Shown in pieces: positions 33,894-41,983 of a DNA stretch of 64,000 nucleotides (position 1 is its first letter; every line of letters starts with the position of its first letter). Under the pieces are notes generated by a model. The model did not search any database and had not been told where the DNA came from. It worked only from the letters and a program-made list of their open reading frames with translations. The DNA is from Clostridia bacterium (GTDB lineage: Bacteria; Bacillota; Clostridia; Christensenellales; Aristaeellaceae). The position numbers were made by a program, and so were the translations under genes. Location of the stretch: NCBI GenBank assembly GCA_017469265.1, contig JAFUGS010000003.1:1-64000 (forward strand), read 5' to 3'.

Positions 33894-34622
33894 CTACATT
33901 TCGTCCAGAATATCCTCGATGGTGATCGGGAAGGTCAGCAGCCGCCCGCTGTCCTCCGCGAACCCCGGCTGAAGGTAGAAAACCGGATTTCCAGTCTCAT
34001 CCAGGTAAAAATCCTCTTCCGGAAAGAACCCGTAGTCCAGATCCTCCTTTTCCAGATCCGCCCGCGTCTGGATGTCTTTCCCGGCCGCCAGCCTGTCCCA
34101 TACCATTTCCCGCACCAGGTCATTCGCCCGTGCCGTCTGCCGGTCCTGCAGCCAGGTATCCGTCTCCCCGCTTTCCAGCATTCCCAGCAGGTAGGGCAGC
34201 GCCACGGAGGATCCGGCCCGGAGGCCGGCCCGGCTGAAGGTATGCCCCGCGAAGGTTTCCAGGTCCCCCTGCTTCATGTCGGTCAGTACGGAGAAGTAGT
34301 CCTCCCCGTTGCAGGTGACTTCATACCCGATCTCCACCCGGATGTCCTCCGCGGGATCCTGGGTCCGGTAGTAATCCGCGTTCATGGGGATCTCGAATTC
34401 CCGCGCGTCGCTGACCCTGTACTGGTAGAAGGAATTGATCAGCTCCCCGGAGGGATCCGTGGGATCCACCTGGGGATAGGCGTAGGTATATACATAGCTG
34501 GCCCGGTCGTTCAGCGCCACCGTGACCGTATCCGCCAGGTCCTCCCTCTGCCGCAGCGGCTCCGCCGCTGCGCGGGAAACCAGCGCCGTCAGAACCAGCA
34601 GGACGCAGAGCGCGCGCTTCAT
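33894..34622 (-). CDS. Secreted RsiV/DUF3298-like protein
   Basis: A 242-residue exported protein with signal peptide (ALCVLLVLTALVSRAAA). The C-terminal half looks like DUF3298, with LDYGFFPEEDFYLDETGN, then VFYLQPG and a terminal FPITIEDIL. RsiV-type proteins are anti-sigma factors that bind lysozyme, but this one lacks the cytoplasmic and transmembrane anti-sigma part, so it may be a free periplasm-facing relative. It lies 15 bp after the zinc-ribbon membrane protein in the LCP operon. Confidence 0.6.
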   Translation of the reverse strand: MKRALCVLLVLTALVSRAAAEPLRQREDLADTVTVALNDRASYVYTYAYPQVDPTDPSGELINSFYQYRVSDAREFEIPMNADYYRTQDPAEDIRVEIGYEVTCNGEDYFSVLTDMKQGDLETFAGHTFSRAGLRAGSSVALPYLLGMLESGETDTWLQDRQTARANDLVREMVWDRLAAGKDIQTRADLEKEDLDYGFFPEEDFYLDETGNPVFYLQPGFAEDSGRLLTFPITIEDILDEM

Positions 34623-34637
34623 CCGTTTTCCTCCCGT

Positions 34638-36425
34638 TTACTTCGTGTAGGTATACCGGGCATTGAGCCAGGGCATGCTGTTATAGGTGGAATAGGCGTC
34701 CGCGTACAGCCGGTAGTACTGGCCCACCTCCCAGGTGGTCCGGCTGTAGTTCTGCACCAGCACCGGCTGGCTCTTGCCGTCCTCGCTGGTGTTGATGACC
34801 ACCATCTGGGGTTTCTCCGACACGGTGTACTGCACGATGCCCGTGACCACGTACACCTGCCCGTAGCTGGCGCGGTAGGCCGTATTGCTCAGCAGCTCGC
34901 TGTATCCCTCCGCGCTCAGAGGCCACGCCTTGACCGTGTATTCGTCCGCCGGCGGCACGTAGTACACCGTATGCTCCACCGTGGAAGGCTTTTTCCCGGG
35001 ATAGGTGGCGGTAATGGAGATCGTGTTGTTGCCGATATGGTCAAAAATCGCGTTGAAGCTGAATTTCCCCGTGGAATCCAGATTGGTGATGTCCAGGTCG
35101 GAATAAGGCGATCCCACCTCAATGTAGGCGCCCGGCATGGTGGTGGCGCTGACCTTGATGACCTTTTCATAGGTATTGCCGTAGGTGCCCACCGCCAGAT
35201 CCAGCGGGATCTCCTGCGGCGCCCGGTACAGGGTTACGTTCAGCGTGTTGTCCCGGCAGTACTGGCTGCGCACCACGATCTGGAACAGGTTGTCCCCGAT
35301 GGGCTGCACCGTCGCGTTATAGCTCATGACCCCCGTCTCGGAGGAAACCGTGTCCGAGCAGTCCACCCCGTTTACCAGGACCCGGGATCCGGGCCGTACG
35401 GTGATCTGAATGGTGCTCATGGTGGTGGCCACCTCGGTCCGCACGGAATCCGGACTGTCCAGCGTGATGGGGCTCAGGGGAATATAGATGGTATAGGTGA
35501 TGGGCTCCAGCGGCGTCTGTTTGCCCGCCGCGCTTTTCAGGAAGGGGGTCATGGTCACGTCCATGGTCTCCTCCAGGGTGCCCTCATAGTTGTCGTACCA
35601 GGTGTGATCCGCCACCTGCACCGTGGCGAATCCGCCGGAAACCACATAGCTGGCGTGCAGCTCCCGGATATAGATCTGCTGGCCGTCCTCCCCGGGGATG
35701 AGAATCGTGTGGGCCGCCAGGTCGTCCATCATGCTGGCGGTGACGGAGGCGGACATGCCCGTATTCACATACCGGGGCTTCTCGGCGAAGTACCGCCAGG
35801 TAAAGTATCCCCCCGACCCCAGCAGCGCCAGCAGCACCAGCACCCCAAGGACGCGGAGCAGCTTCCGCCGCCGCCGGCTGCGGGACGGCATCCGTTTGCC
35901 GATCTCGGGAGCGTAGGAATAATGATGGTTCGCCATCGGGTCGTCGTACACCCGGTCATAGCTGCGGGCCTCGATAAAGGCGCCGTTGTCGTCCATGTAC
36001 CGCACCCGGTGGCGGATTTCCGCCTCCTGCTCCGCGGCGATGCCTTCCGGGGAAACCCGTTTCATGCGGATGGTGCCCTTCTTTTCCGTGGACAGCTCCT
36101 GCCAGGAGGAGCTTTCCTTTTCCCCCCCGGCGTCCTTTCCCGCCGCCGTCCCGGCGGCCTGACGCATCTGCTTCTGTTTTTTCTCGCCTTCCCGTTTCCG
36201 TTTTTTCAGGTCCTGCATTTCCCGGGCCAGCACATCCCGGGCATCCGGGGTGCTGTCCGCGTTGCCGAACTCGTCCACGCGGATGTAAGCCGTCCCCGGC
36301 CCTTCATCCCGCAGGCTTTCCTTCCAGTCCAGCCGGGAGGCCGCGTCGATATTCAGCTTCGCGCCGCATCGCACGCAGTGCGGCATGGAAGCGCGGTTCC
36401 ACTGACCGCATTCCGGACATTTCAT
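34638..36425 (-). CDS. Membrane protein with N-terminal zinc ribbon and extracellular beta domains
   Basis: A 595-residue protein. Residues 1-24 form a zinc ribbon (MKCPECGQWNRASMPHCVRC), followed by a charged, partly coiled segment with a KKRKREGEKKQKQ stretch. A transmembrane helix lies near residues 190-212 (LLRVLGVLVLLALLGSGGYF). The remaining 380 residues are predicted extracellular and beta-rich, with several Ig-like or glucodextranase-B-like repeats (VRPGSRVLVNGVDCSD, TMPGAYIEVGSPYSD). The function is unknown; the layout suggests an envelope sensor or scaffold. It sits between the LCP protein and the RsiV-like protein. Confidence 0.75.
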   Translation of the reverse strand: MKCPECGQWNRASMPHCVRCGAKLNIDAASRLDWKESLRDEGPGTAYIRVDEFGNADSTPDARDVLAREMQDLKKRKREGEKKQKQMRQAAGTAAGKDAGGEKESSSWQELSTEKKGTIRMKRVSPEGIAAEQEAEIRHRVRYMDDNGAFIEARSYDRVYDDPMANHHYSYAPEIGKRMPSRSRRRRKLLRVLGVLVLLALLGSGGYFTWRYFAEKPRYVNTGMSASVTASMMDDLAAHTILIPGEDGQQIYIRELHASYVVSGGFATVQVADHTWYDNYEGTLEETMDVTMTPFLKSAAGKQTPLEPITYTIYIPLSPITLDSPDSVRTEVATTMSTIQITVRPGSRVLVNGVDCSDTVSSETGVMSYNATVQPIGDNLFQIVVRSQYCRDNTLNVTLYRAPQEIPLDLAVGTYGNTYEKVIKVSATTMPGAYIEVGSPYSDLDITNLDSTGKFSFNAIFDHIGNNTISITATYPGKKPSTVEHTVYYVPPADEYTVKAWPLSAEGYSELLSNTAYRASYGQVYVVTGIVQYTVSEKPQMVVINTSEDGKSQPVLVQNYSRTTWEVGQYYRLYADAYSTYNSMPWLNARYTYTK

Positions 36426-36476
36426 CTCGTATCCTCATTCCGCGCCGGTTTTCCGTCCCCGGTCCGCCCGCGCGTC

Positions 36477-37454
36477 TTAATCCTCGTCCTCCACCAGGAA
36501 GCTGCTGGCCAGGTAATGGGCCATCGCCTGGCGGCAGGCTTCCCAGTCGATCTCCTGCACCGCCATGGAGGCGTAGGTAATGGGCGTCGCCGCCCCGTCC
36601 GGCGGGATCCGCAGCTCCTCAATCGTGCAGTCCCGCAGGGAGTAGGCGTATCGCGCCGCCTCCAGCATACCTTCCAGGTTGATGTTGGTCATGGTGTTGT
36701 TGTCCATGACGTTGTTCACCAGGGCCTCGGCTTCCTCCCAGGTAATCTCCCGGCACTTGTCCGCCAGGGTGCTCAGCACGGTCCGGACCCGCTGGGTCCG
36801 CATAAAGTCCCCGCCGCCCCCGGCCTTCCGGATCCGCATGTAGATCACCGCGCTGTGGCCCCGGAAGTGATACAGCCCCGGCCGGTGCGTCCCGCCGGAC
36901 CGCAGATCCACCCCGGTCTCCACGCTGCGCACCGATCCGTCCGGCACCGCGTACCGCCGCAGGTACTCAATTTCCTCCCGGTTCAGCTCGATATCCACGC
37001 CGCCCAGGTAATCCACGATGTTCGCGATCTGGGTGAAGTCGAACAGCAGGTAATCCTCCACCTTCACGTCAATATGCTGGCTGATGACCCTGCACAGCGT
37101 CTCCGGCCCCAGCCGCTTGGCAATATAGTTGATGCGCCCGATCCCCATGACCTCGCCGGTTTCATCCAGGGGCCTTTCCACCAGCGCGTCCCGGATGAAG
37201 GAGGTCAGCATGATCCGGTGCCCCCGGGTGTCCAGCGTCACCAGCACCATGCCGTCCGTGTTGCCCAGGTTATCCGGATTCCCCTGCCACACGTCCGTGC
37301 ACAGCAGCAGATAGTGATGCTGCCCCTCCCGCGTGGGGGTAATCTCATCATAGGGAATCGTCTGTATCGGCTTTGGGGTCCGTGTCTCCCCCGCGGCCCC
37401 GCCCATCATCAGCAGGCAGATCACCATCATCAGCCAGAAGCCCCTGCGCCTCAT
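36477..37454 (-). CDS. LytR-CpsA-Psr (LCP) family protein
   Basis: A 325-residue LCP-domain protein; the family transfers polyprenyl-phosphate-linked glycans to peptidoglycan. A signal or anchor sequence (WLMMVICLLMMGGAAG) precedes the domain. Conserved parts are NTDGMVLVTLD, MLTSFIRDALV, INYIAKRLGP, VDYLGGVDIEL and the RTQRVRTVLSTL helix. It is shorter than typical LytR and has variations (LLLCTDVWQ for the usual LLLGVD), so activity is probable but not certain. It is the first gene of the envelope operon. Confidence 0.85.
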   Translation of the reverse strand: MRRRGFWLMMVICLLMMGGAAGETRTPKPIQTIPYDEITPTREGQHHYLLLCTDVWQGNPDNLGNTDGMVLVTLDTRGHRIMLTSFIRDALVERPLDETGEVMGIGRINYIAKRLGPETLCRVISQHIDVKVEDYLLFDFTQIANIVDYLGGVDIELNREEIEYLRRYAVPDGSVRSVETGVDLRSGGTHRPGLYHFRGHSAVIYMRIRKAGGGGDFMRTQRVRTVLSTLADKCREITWEEAEALVNNVMDNNTMTNINLEGMLEAARYAYSLRDCTIEELRIPPDGAATPITYASMAVQEIDWEACRQAMAHYLASSFLVEDED

Positions 37455-37499
37455 CCGTTTCTCTTCCTTTCCCTTCCCTGCCCGTCACGGGCCTGATTG

Positions 37500-37529
37500 A
37501 TTATAGCCGATCCGGCTCCCCCTTGTAAA
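37500..37529 (-). promoter_or_regulatory. Promoter of the LCP envelope operon
   Basis: The minus strand reads TTTACA (37524-37529), 18-bp spacer, TATAAT (37500-37505), between the rluA stop and the LCP start. Confidence 0.65.
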
Positions 37530-37547
37530 GCGAGGGCTGGCCGCGGC

Positions 37548-38594
37548 TCAGAAGGGCGCCCTGATCTGAAACACCTTTCCGTCCAGCTGCGGCATGGCTC
37601 CGCGGGTGTCCAGCCTCAGGCTCACCGCGCAGAGTTTCAGGCATCTCGTTTTCTTCTCCCGGTTCCACATCCGGTCCCCATACACGTCGTCCCCCAGGAT
37701 CGGATGTCCCAGGGCGGCCAGATGGGCGCGGATCTGGTGTGTCCGGCCTGTCATCAGGTGCACCCTCAGTCGGGAGACCGGACCCGCCTCCAGCGTCTCA
37801 TAGCCGGTGGCGATGGCCTTCGCCCCCGGCGCCGGGTGATCCAGCACCCGCACCCTGGCCGCCCGGGCATCCTTCACCAGCCAGGCCTCGCAGTCCGCCC
37901 GCGCCGGCTTTGGGATGCCCCGCACCAGGCACTCATAGTATTTTTCCAGCCGCCGTTCCCGGAACACATCCCCCAGGATTTCCCAGGCCTGCCGATTCTT
38001 CGCGAAAAGGCAGAGCCCGCTGGTCTGATTGTCCAGCCGGTGGCATGCCGCCGGGAATGCCGGTATATCCGAAGCGCCGTCGTCCTCCGCGTCCGCTTCC
38101 CGGAGGGGTGCCTCCCGGGCAGGCGTTCCGTCGTCCTTTTCCGGCCCGGGGGTCTTTCCCCGGCATGGCGTTCCCGCGCCATGTTCCGGGCTGCCGGCTT
38201 TCTCCGGAACCTGCGCACCGGCATCCCGTTCCGCGCCGCCGTTTTCCTTCTTCCGCAGGTACCGGGCACACAGATCCGTCAGCGTGACGCCGCCCTTCCC
38301 GTCCGGCTCCACCGAAATCCCAGCGGGTTTGTTCACCAGCAGCACATCCGCGTCCTCGTACACAACCCGCAGGGGCTCCGATTCCACCTCGTCCTCCCGC
38401 AGATAAATCCGGATCTCCTGCCCGGCCCTGGCCCGGGTCTCCCGGGTCACTCTTTTCCCGTCCAGTTTTACGTCCTTACGCAAAACAGCCGCTCGGACGC
38501 TACGTTCCGGCAGCTCTGGAAAATACTTCTGGATCAGCCGATCCACCCGTTCCCCCTCCCCGGAGGGGGAAACCGTGCCCTGTTTTAAAATCAT
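37548..38594 (-). CDS. RluA-family 23S rRNA pseudouridine synthase with polar insert
   Basis: A 348-residue protein. An N-terminal S4-like domain (VDRLIQKYFPELPERSVRAA) is followed by the RluA catalytic domain, with the catalytic Asp in CHRLDNQTSGL and later GRTHQIRAHLAALGHP. Between DVLLVNKPAG and the catalytic motif lies an extra polar stretch of about 60 residues (rich in E, G, K, P) that normal RluA lacks. The target uridine cannot be told. The start at 38594 overlaps the upstream gene stop (ATGA), showing coupling to the unknown 343-residue protein. Confidence 0.85.
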   Translation of the reverse strand: MILKQGTVSPSGEGERVDRLIQKYFPELPERSVRAAVLRKDVKLDGKRVTRETRARAGQEIRIYLREDEVESEPLRVVYEDADVLLVNKPAGISVEPDGKGGVTLTDLCARYLRKKENGGAERDAGAQVPEKAGSPEHGAGTPCRGKTPGPEKDDGTPAREAPLREADAEDDGASDIPAFPAACHRLDNQTSGLCLFAKNRQAWEILGDVFRERRLEKYYECLVRGIPKPARADCEAWLVKDARAARVRVLDHPAPGAKAIATGYETLEAGPVSRLRVHLMTGRTHQIRAHLAALGHPILGDDVYGDRMWNREKKTRCLKLCAVSLRLDTRGAMPQLDGKVFQIRAPF

Positions 38595-39622
38595 TGCACC
38601 CTTGTCATGTTCAGCGAGAACCACTTCGGAACCCGGTCATGTATGTCCGCCAGCGCGGACAGCATCTCCTCCGTAGGCAGGCAGATAATCCGGGAAGCCA
38701 GCACCTCCCGCATCTGGCTCACGGGTGCTCCCTGCTTCGCCAGCAGCATCAGATCCTCCACCGTGTCCTCCGCTCCGGCCTCCGGCCGCGCCACATCCTG
38801 AACCAGCTCCAGCATACGCTCGTAGAAGGGATCCTCCACATCCATCAGGCTGGCGTACAGGTCTTCCATTTCCTCCTGATCCGCCCCCAGGGACAGGCCC
38901 CCGGGCCGCTTCAGAAAGCTGTAGGGATCCGCCAGCCCGGGATGCGCCAGCATCAGCCTGCCCTCCCGGTCCACCAGGGTTTCAAAGGTGGCAAGCAGCA
39001 GCCGCCGGGCCAGATGCGGCCGATCCGCCGCCGAGGTCCCCTGCAGCCGCCATTCCAGATCCTTCTGCGCCGTCTCCGCGGGCATCATCCCCGCCAGGTA
39101 CAGCGTGTTGTCCACCATGTCCACCACCGCGTCCACGGTTTCCCGGATCCCCCGGGTCTCCTCCGCGGCCAGCATCAGCACCACGCCCAGGCACAGGGAC
39201 CGGGGCATGAGCAGTCCGTTTTTCCGTCCCGGATCCGGGCGGCACCACAGCCGCCGGATCAGGCTTCGGGCCGGGATCAGGTCGTTCCAGTCGCTCAGCA
39301 CCAGCCGCCCGCCCGTCATCGCCAGCTTCACCGCCAGCTCATATTCCTCCGGGCTCAGCAGCATGAATTCCGCCGGAAAGTCGCTCAGCACCCGCGTCCG
39401 CAGCTCCTCGATCGTGTGCAGCCGCGGCTCCCTTTCTTCCGAGGCCATCCAGCTGCGTTCGAAAAGCCGCTCGGCTTCCAGGTCCGTGGTTTCCGGGTCA
39501 AAAAGGCCAGACCCGCTGAGCCCTGCGAGTTCCTTCTCGCAGGACTCCAGCCGGCTGGCCCTCAAAACGCTCAGCGTCCGATCCGTCCACCGAACCGGAC
39601 GCTGCTTGGCTTCAAAGAACAT
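38591..39622 (-). CDS. Hypothetical 343-residue protein
   Basis: I do not recognise this family. The protein is soluble, acidic and largely alpha-helical by composition, with no signal peptide. Recognisable stretches are FPAEFMLLSPEEYELAVKLA, VDAVVDMVDNTLYLAGMM and LADIHDRVPKWFSLN. It starts 19 bp after the ilvE stop and is coupled by ATGA to rluA. The context links amino acid metabolism and RNA modification but gives no clear function. Confidence 0.7.
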   Translation of the reverse strand: MFFEAKQRPVRWTDRTLSVLRASRLESCEKELAGLSGSGLFDPETTDLEAERLFERSWMASEEREPRLHTIEELRTRVLSDFPAEFMLLSPEEYELAVKLAMTGGRLVLSDWNDLIPARSLIRRLWCRPDPGRKNGLLMPRSLCLGVVLMLAAEETRGIRETVDAVVDMVDNTLYLAGMMPAETAQKDLEWRLQGTSAADRPHLARRLLLATFETLVDREGRLMLAHPGLADPYSFLKRPGGLSLGADQEEMEDLYASLMDVEDPFYERMLELVQDVARPEAGAEDTVEDLMLLAKQGAPVSQMREVLASRIICLPTEEMLSALADIHDRVPKWFSLNMTRVQ

Positions 39623-39641
39623 GCTTCTCCTGTCTGATCTC

Positions 39642-40709
39642 TCAGATCTTCACAACCCACCCGTTCTCGTCCGGGATCCGTCCGTACTGGATACCCGTCA
39701 GGGTGTCGTACAGCTTCTGGCTGATGGCACCGATGCCGCCGTCGCCCACGGTCACCTTCTCCTCCCGCAGGGCCAGGGTGCCCACCGGGCTGATGACGGC
39801 CGCGGTACCGGTGCCAAAGGCTTCCGTCAGCTTGCCGCTCTTCGCGTCGGCAAAAATCTCCTCCACGTTCAGGCGGGCTTCCTCCGCCTCGTATCCCAGC
39901 TGCCGGGCCAGCTTCAGCACGCTGTCCCGGGTAATGCCGGGCAGGATGGATCCGTTCAGCTTCGGCGTCACAATCTTATTCCCGTAGGCGAACATCATGT
40001 TCATGCTGCCCACTTCTTCCACGTATTTCTGTTCCACGCCGTCCAGCCACAGCACCTGGCTGAAGCCCTTCTTCTCCGCGATGTCCCCGGCCAGGATGGA
40101 GGCGGCATAGTTGCCCGCGCACTTGGTGAAGCCCACGCCGCCGCGCACCGCGCGGACATACGCGTCCTCCACGTAGATGCTCACCGGCTTCAGCCCTTCC
40201 TTGTAGTAGGCGCCCACCGGGCTCAGGATGATGTAGAACAGGTAGGTCTTGCTGGCGTGCACGCCCAGGCCCACGTCTGTGGAGATCATGGTCGGCCGGA
40301 TGTACAGGCTGGTCCCGTCCCGATGGGGCACCCAGTCCGCGTCCACCTTCACCAGCTGCTTCAGGCCCTCCAGCGCGGTTTCCTCATCCAGGGCGGGCAT
40401 CCCCATGCGCTGGGCGCTGCGGGTCATGCGGGCCAGGTTGTCCGCCGGGCGGAACAGCTGCAGCCCGCCGTCCTCCCGGCGGTAGCACTTCGTGCCCTCG
40501 AAAATCGCCTGGCCATAGTGCAGCACCATGGCGGCCGGATCCATGTCAAAAGCGCCGTAGGGCACGATACGGGGATTGAACCAGCCCTTCCCTTCCTCAT
40601 AGTTCATCAGGAACATGTGGTCGGTAAAAATGCGGCCGAATCCGAGGGCGCTTTCGTCCTGGGGCTTCGCCTTCGGGGCGGTGGTTTTCGTGATGGTGAT
40701 CTCCTGCAT
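39642..40709 (-). CDS. ilvE: Branched-chain amino acid aminotransferase
   Basis: A fold-type IV PLP enzyme of 355 residues, reversible with leucine, isoleucine and valine. I chose the start MQEITITKTTAP (AAAGGAAG upstream). Conserved parts are FGRIFTDHMFLMNYE, YGQAIFEGTKCYRREDG, the PLP-lysine segment GGVGFTKCAGNYAAS and FGTGTAAVISPVG. It starts 34 bp after lacI ends. A TATAAT overlaps the lacI stop and may give it its own promoter. No T-box leader is present. Confidence 0.95.
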   Translation of the reverse strand: MQEITITKTTAPKAKPQDESALGFGRIFTDHMFLMNYEEGKGWFNPRIVPYGAFDMDPAAMVLHYGQAIFEGTKCYRREDGGLQLFRPADNLARMTRSAQRMGMPALDEETALEGLKQLVKVDADWVPHRDGTSLYIRPTMISTDVGLGVHASKTYLFYIILSPVGAYYKEGLKPVSIYVEDAYVRAVRGGVGFTKCAGNYAASILAGDIAEKKGFSQVLWLDGVEQKYVEEVGSMNMMFAYGNKIVTPKLNGSILPGITRDSVLKLARQLGYEAEEARLNVEEIFADAKSGKLTEAFGTGTAAVISPVGTLALREEKVTVGDGGIGAISQKLYDTLTGIQYGRIPDENGWVVKI

Positions 40710-40743
40710 GGTGATTCGCTTCCTTTCCGTCTTTCTGGAAAGA

Positions 40744-41814
40744 TTATACTCCATCTTTCCTTTCTTGGCTATGTTTTTTCACTGTATTCAGCCCGCTTCC
40801 GGCGCGTCCGTCCGTGCTGGCCCGGATCACCAGCCTGCCGGCGAAAGTGCGGCTGCGCTGCGCCGCTTCTCCCTCCAGCGCGGCGGTCATCGTCCGTACA
40901 ATATGGTCACAAAGGGCCCGCAGCTGGTTGTCCACGCTGGTGATCTCCGGCTCGCAGCAGCGGCACAGCAGGCTGTTGTTGTATCCCACCACCGCCAGAT
41001 CCCCCGGGATCCGTTTTCCCCGGCTCAGGGCGTACTTGACGGCGCCCACCGCCAGGATATCCTCACTGCAGAACGCGGCGTCAAACCGGGTCCCTTCCGC
41101 CTCCATGTCCCGCAGCATTTTCATCACGTGATCGATGCTTTTCCGATCCTTCTCCACGGAGCGCACCAGGGCCTCGTCATAGGAAATCCCGGCCTCCTTC
41201 AGCGCCGCCTGGTACCCCCGCAGCTTCCGCCGGCCGGAGGAATTCATGGCGTGGTAAAGGTGCAGAATCCGGCGTTTCCCGCCCTCGATCAGGTGCCGCA
41301 CCGCCTCCCGGGCGGCCTTCTCGTCGTCACACAGGGCGCTGTACACCCCGGGGGCGTCAAATTCCCCGTTCAGCAGCGCGACGGGCATGCCCTCCGCCGC
41401 CTCCCGCAGGTAGATGTTTTCCTCCGGGCGCTCGCCCACGAAGGAGGAGCCCATCAGAACCATGCCGTCCACGTGCCGGCCCTTCAGGTTCTCCACCCCC
41501 GCCTTCCGGGCCGCCAGGCTCGTCCCGGAGCAGATCAGCAGGCAGTCGTACCCCTGCTCCCGGAAGCTGCTCTCCAGATAGTTCAGCGCCGCCGCCTGAT
41601 AGCCGTCGCTGGCGTCCGGGCTCAGCAGCCCAATGGTCCGCATGGTGTTCAGCCCCAGGCCCCTGGCAAAGGCGTTCGGCACGTATCCGCTGTCCGCGAT
41701 CACCCGCAGCACCCGCTCCCGGGTTTCCGCGCTGACATGGGGGTTCTGGTTCAGCACGCGGGACACGGTGGCGATGCTGACCCCCGCCCTGCTGGAGATA
41801 TCGTAGATGTTCAT
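40744..41814 (-). CDS. LacI-family repressor, probably of uronate genes
   Basis: A 356-residue LacI/GalR regulator. The N-terminal helix-turn-helix reads NIYDISSRAGVSIATVSRVL and is followed by a hinge (GYVPNAFARGL) and a periplasmic-binding-like sensor domain ending near residue 340. I chose the ATG at 41814; the longer frame would add a stretch lacking family similarity. It is divergent from uxaB-uxaA, and an 18-bp perfect palindrome follows their promoter, so it most likely represses them and responds to a uronate intermediate. Confidence 0.88.
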   Translation of the reverse strand: MNIYDISSRAGVSIATVSRVLNQNPHVSAETRERVLRVIADSGYVPNAFARGLGLNTMRTIGLLSPDASDGYQAAALNYLESSFREQGYDCLLICSGTSLAARKAGVENLKGRHVDGMVLMGSSFVGERPEENIYLREAAEGMPVALLNGEFDAPGVYSALCDDEKAAREAVRHLIEGGKRRILHLYHAMNSSGRRKLRGYQAALKEAGISYDEALVRSVEKDRKSIDHVMKMLRDMEAEGTRFDAAFCSEDILAVGAVKYALSRGKRIPGDLAVVGYNNSLLCRCCEPEITSVDNQLRALCDHIVRTMTAALEGEAAQRSRTFAGRLVIRASTDGRAGSGLNTVKKHSQERKDGV

Positions 41815-41851
41815 CCGATTCCTCCGTCCCTCATGAAAGCATTTCCACGGT

Positions 41852-41880
41852 ATTATAAGCTTTTTCAAATCCCTTTTCAA
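41852..41880 (-). promoter_or_regulatory. lacI-type repressor promoter
   Basis: The minus strand reads TTGAAA (41875-41880), 17-bp spacer, TATAAT (41852-41857). Confidence 0.75.
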
Positions 41881-41885
41881 TCCCC

Positions 41886-41914
41886 TTGACGCTATACGGG
41901 AAAAGTTGTATCAT
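41886..41914 (+). promoter_or_regulatory. uxaB-uxaA promoter
   Basis: The plus strand reads TTGACG (41886-41891), 17-bp spacer, TATCAT (41909-41914), divergent from the repressor promoter. Confidence 0.85.
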
Positions 41915-41922
41915 GACAAGGT

Positions 41923-41940
41923 CATGTAATTGCTTACATG
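41923..41940. promoter_or_regulatory. LacI-type operator of the uxa operon
   Basis: A perfect 18-bp palindrome, CATGTAA-TTGC-TTACATG, placed at about +2 to +20 of the uxaB transcript. The TGTAA...TTACA core is common among LacI-family operators. Confidence 0.75.
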
Positions 41941-41983
41941 ATGGCATTTTCAACCGATTTTGATAAAAACGGAGGGTTTTCCC

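Noticed and set aside
33627..37496. A 1289-residue plus-strand frame opposite the envelope operon
   Set aside because: Composition rich in H, R, P and V, typical of antisense of high-GC genes; the minus frames carry signal peptides, zinc ribbon and LCP motifs.
40710..40760. T-box or attenuator upstream of ilvE
   Set aside because: Only 34 bp separate lacI and ilvE, far too short for either.
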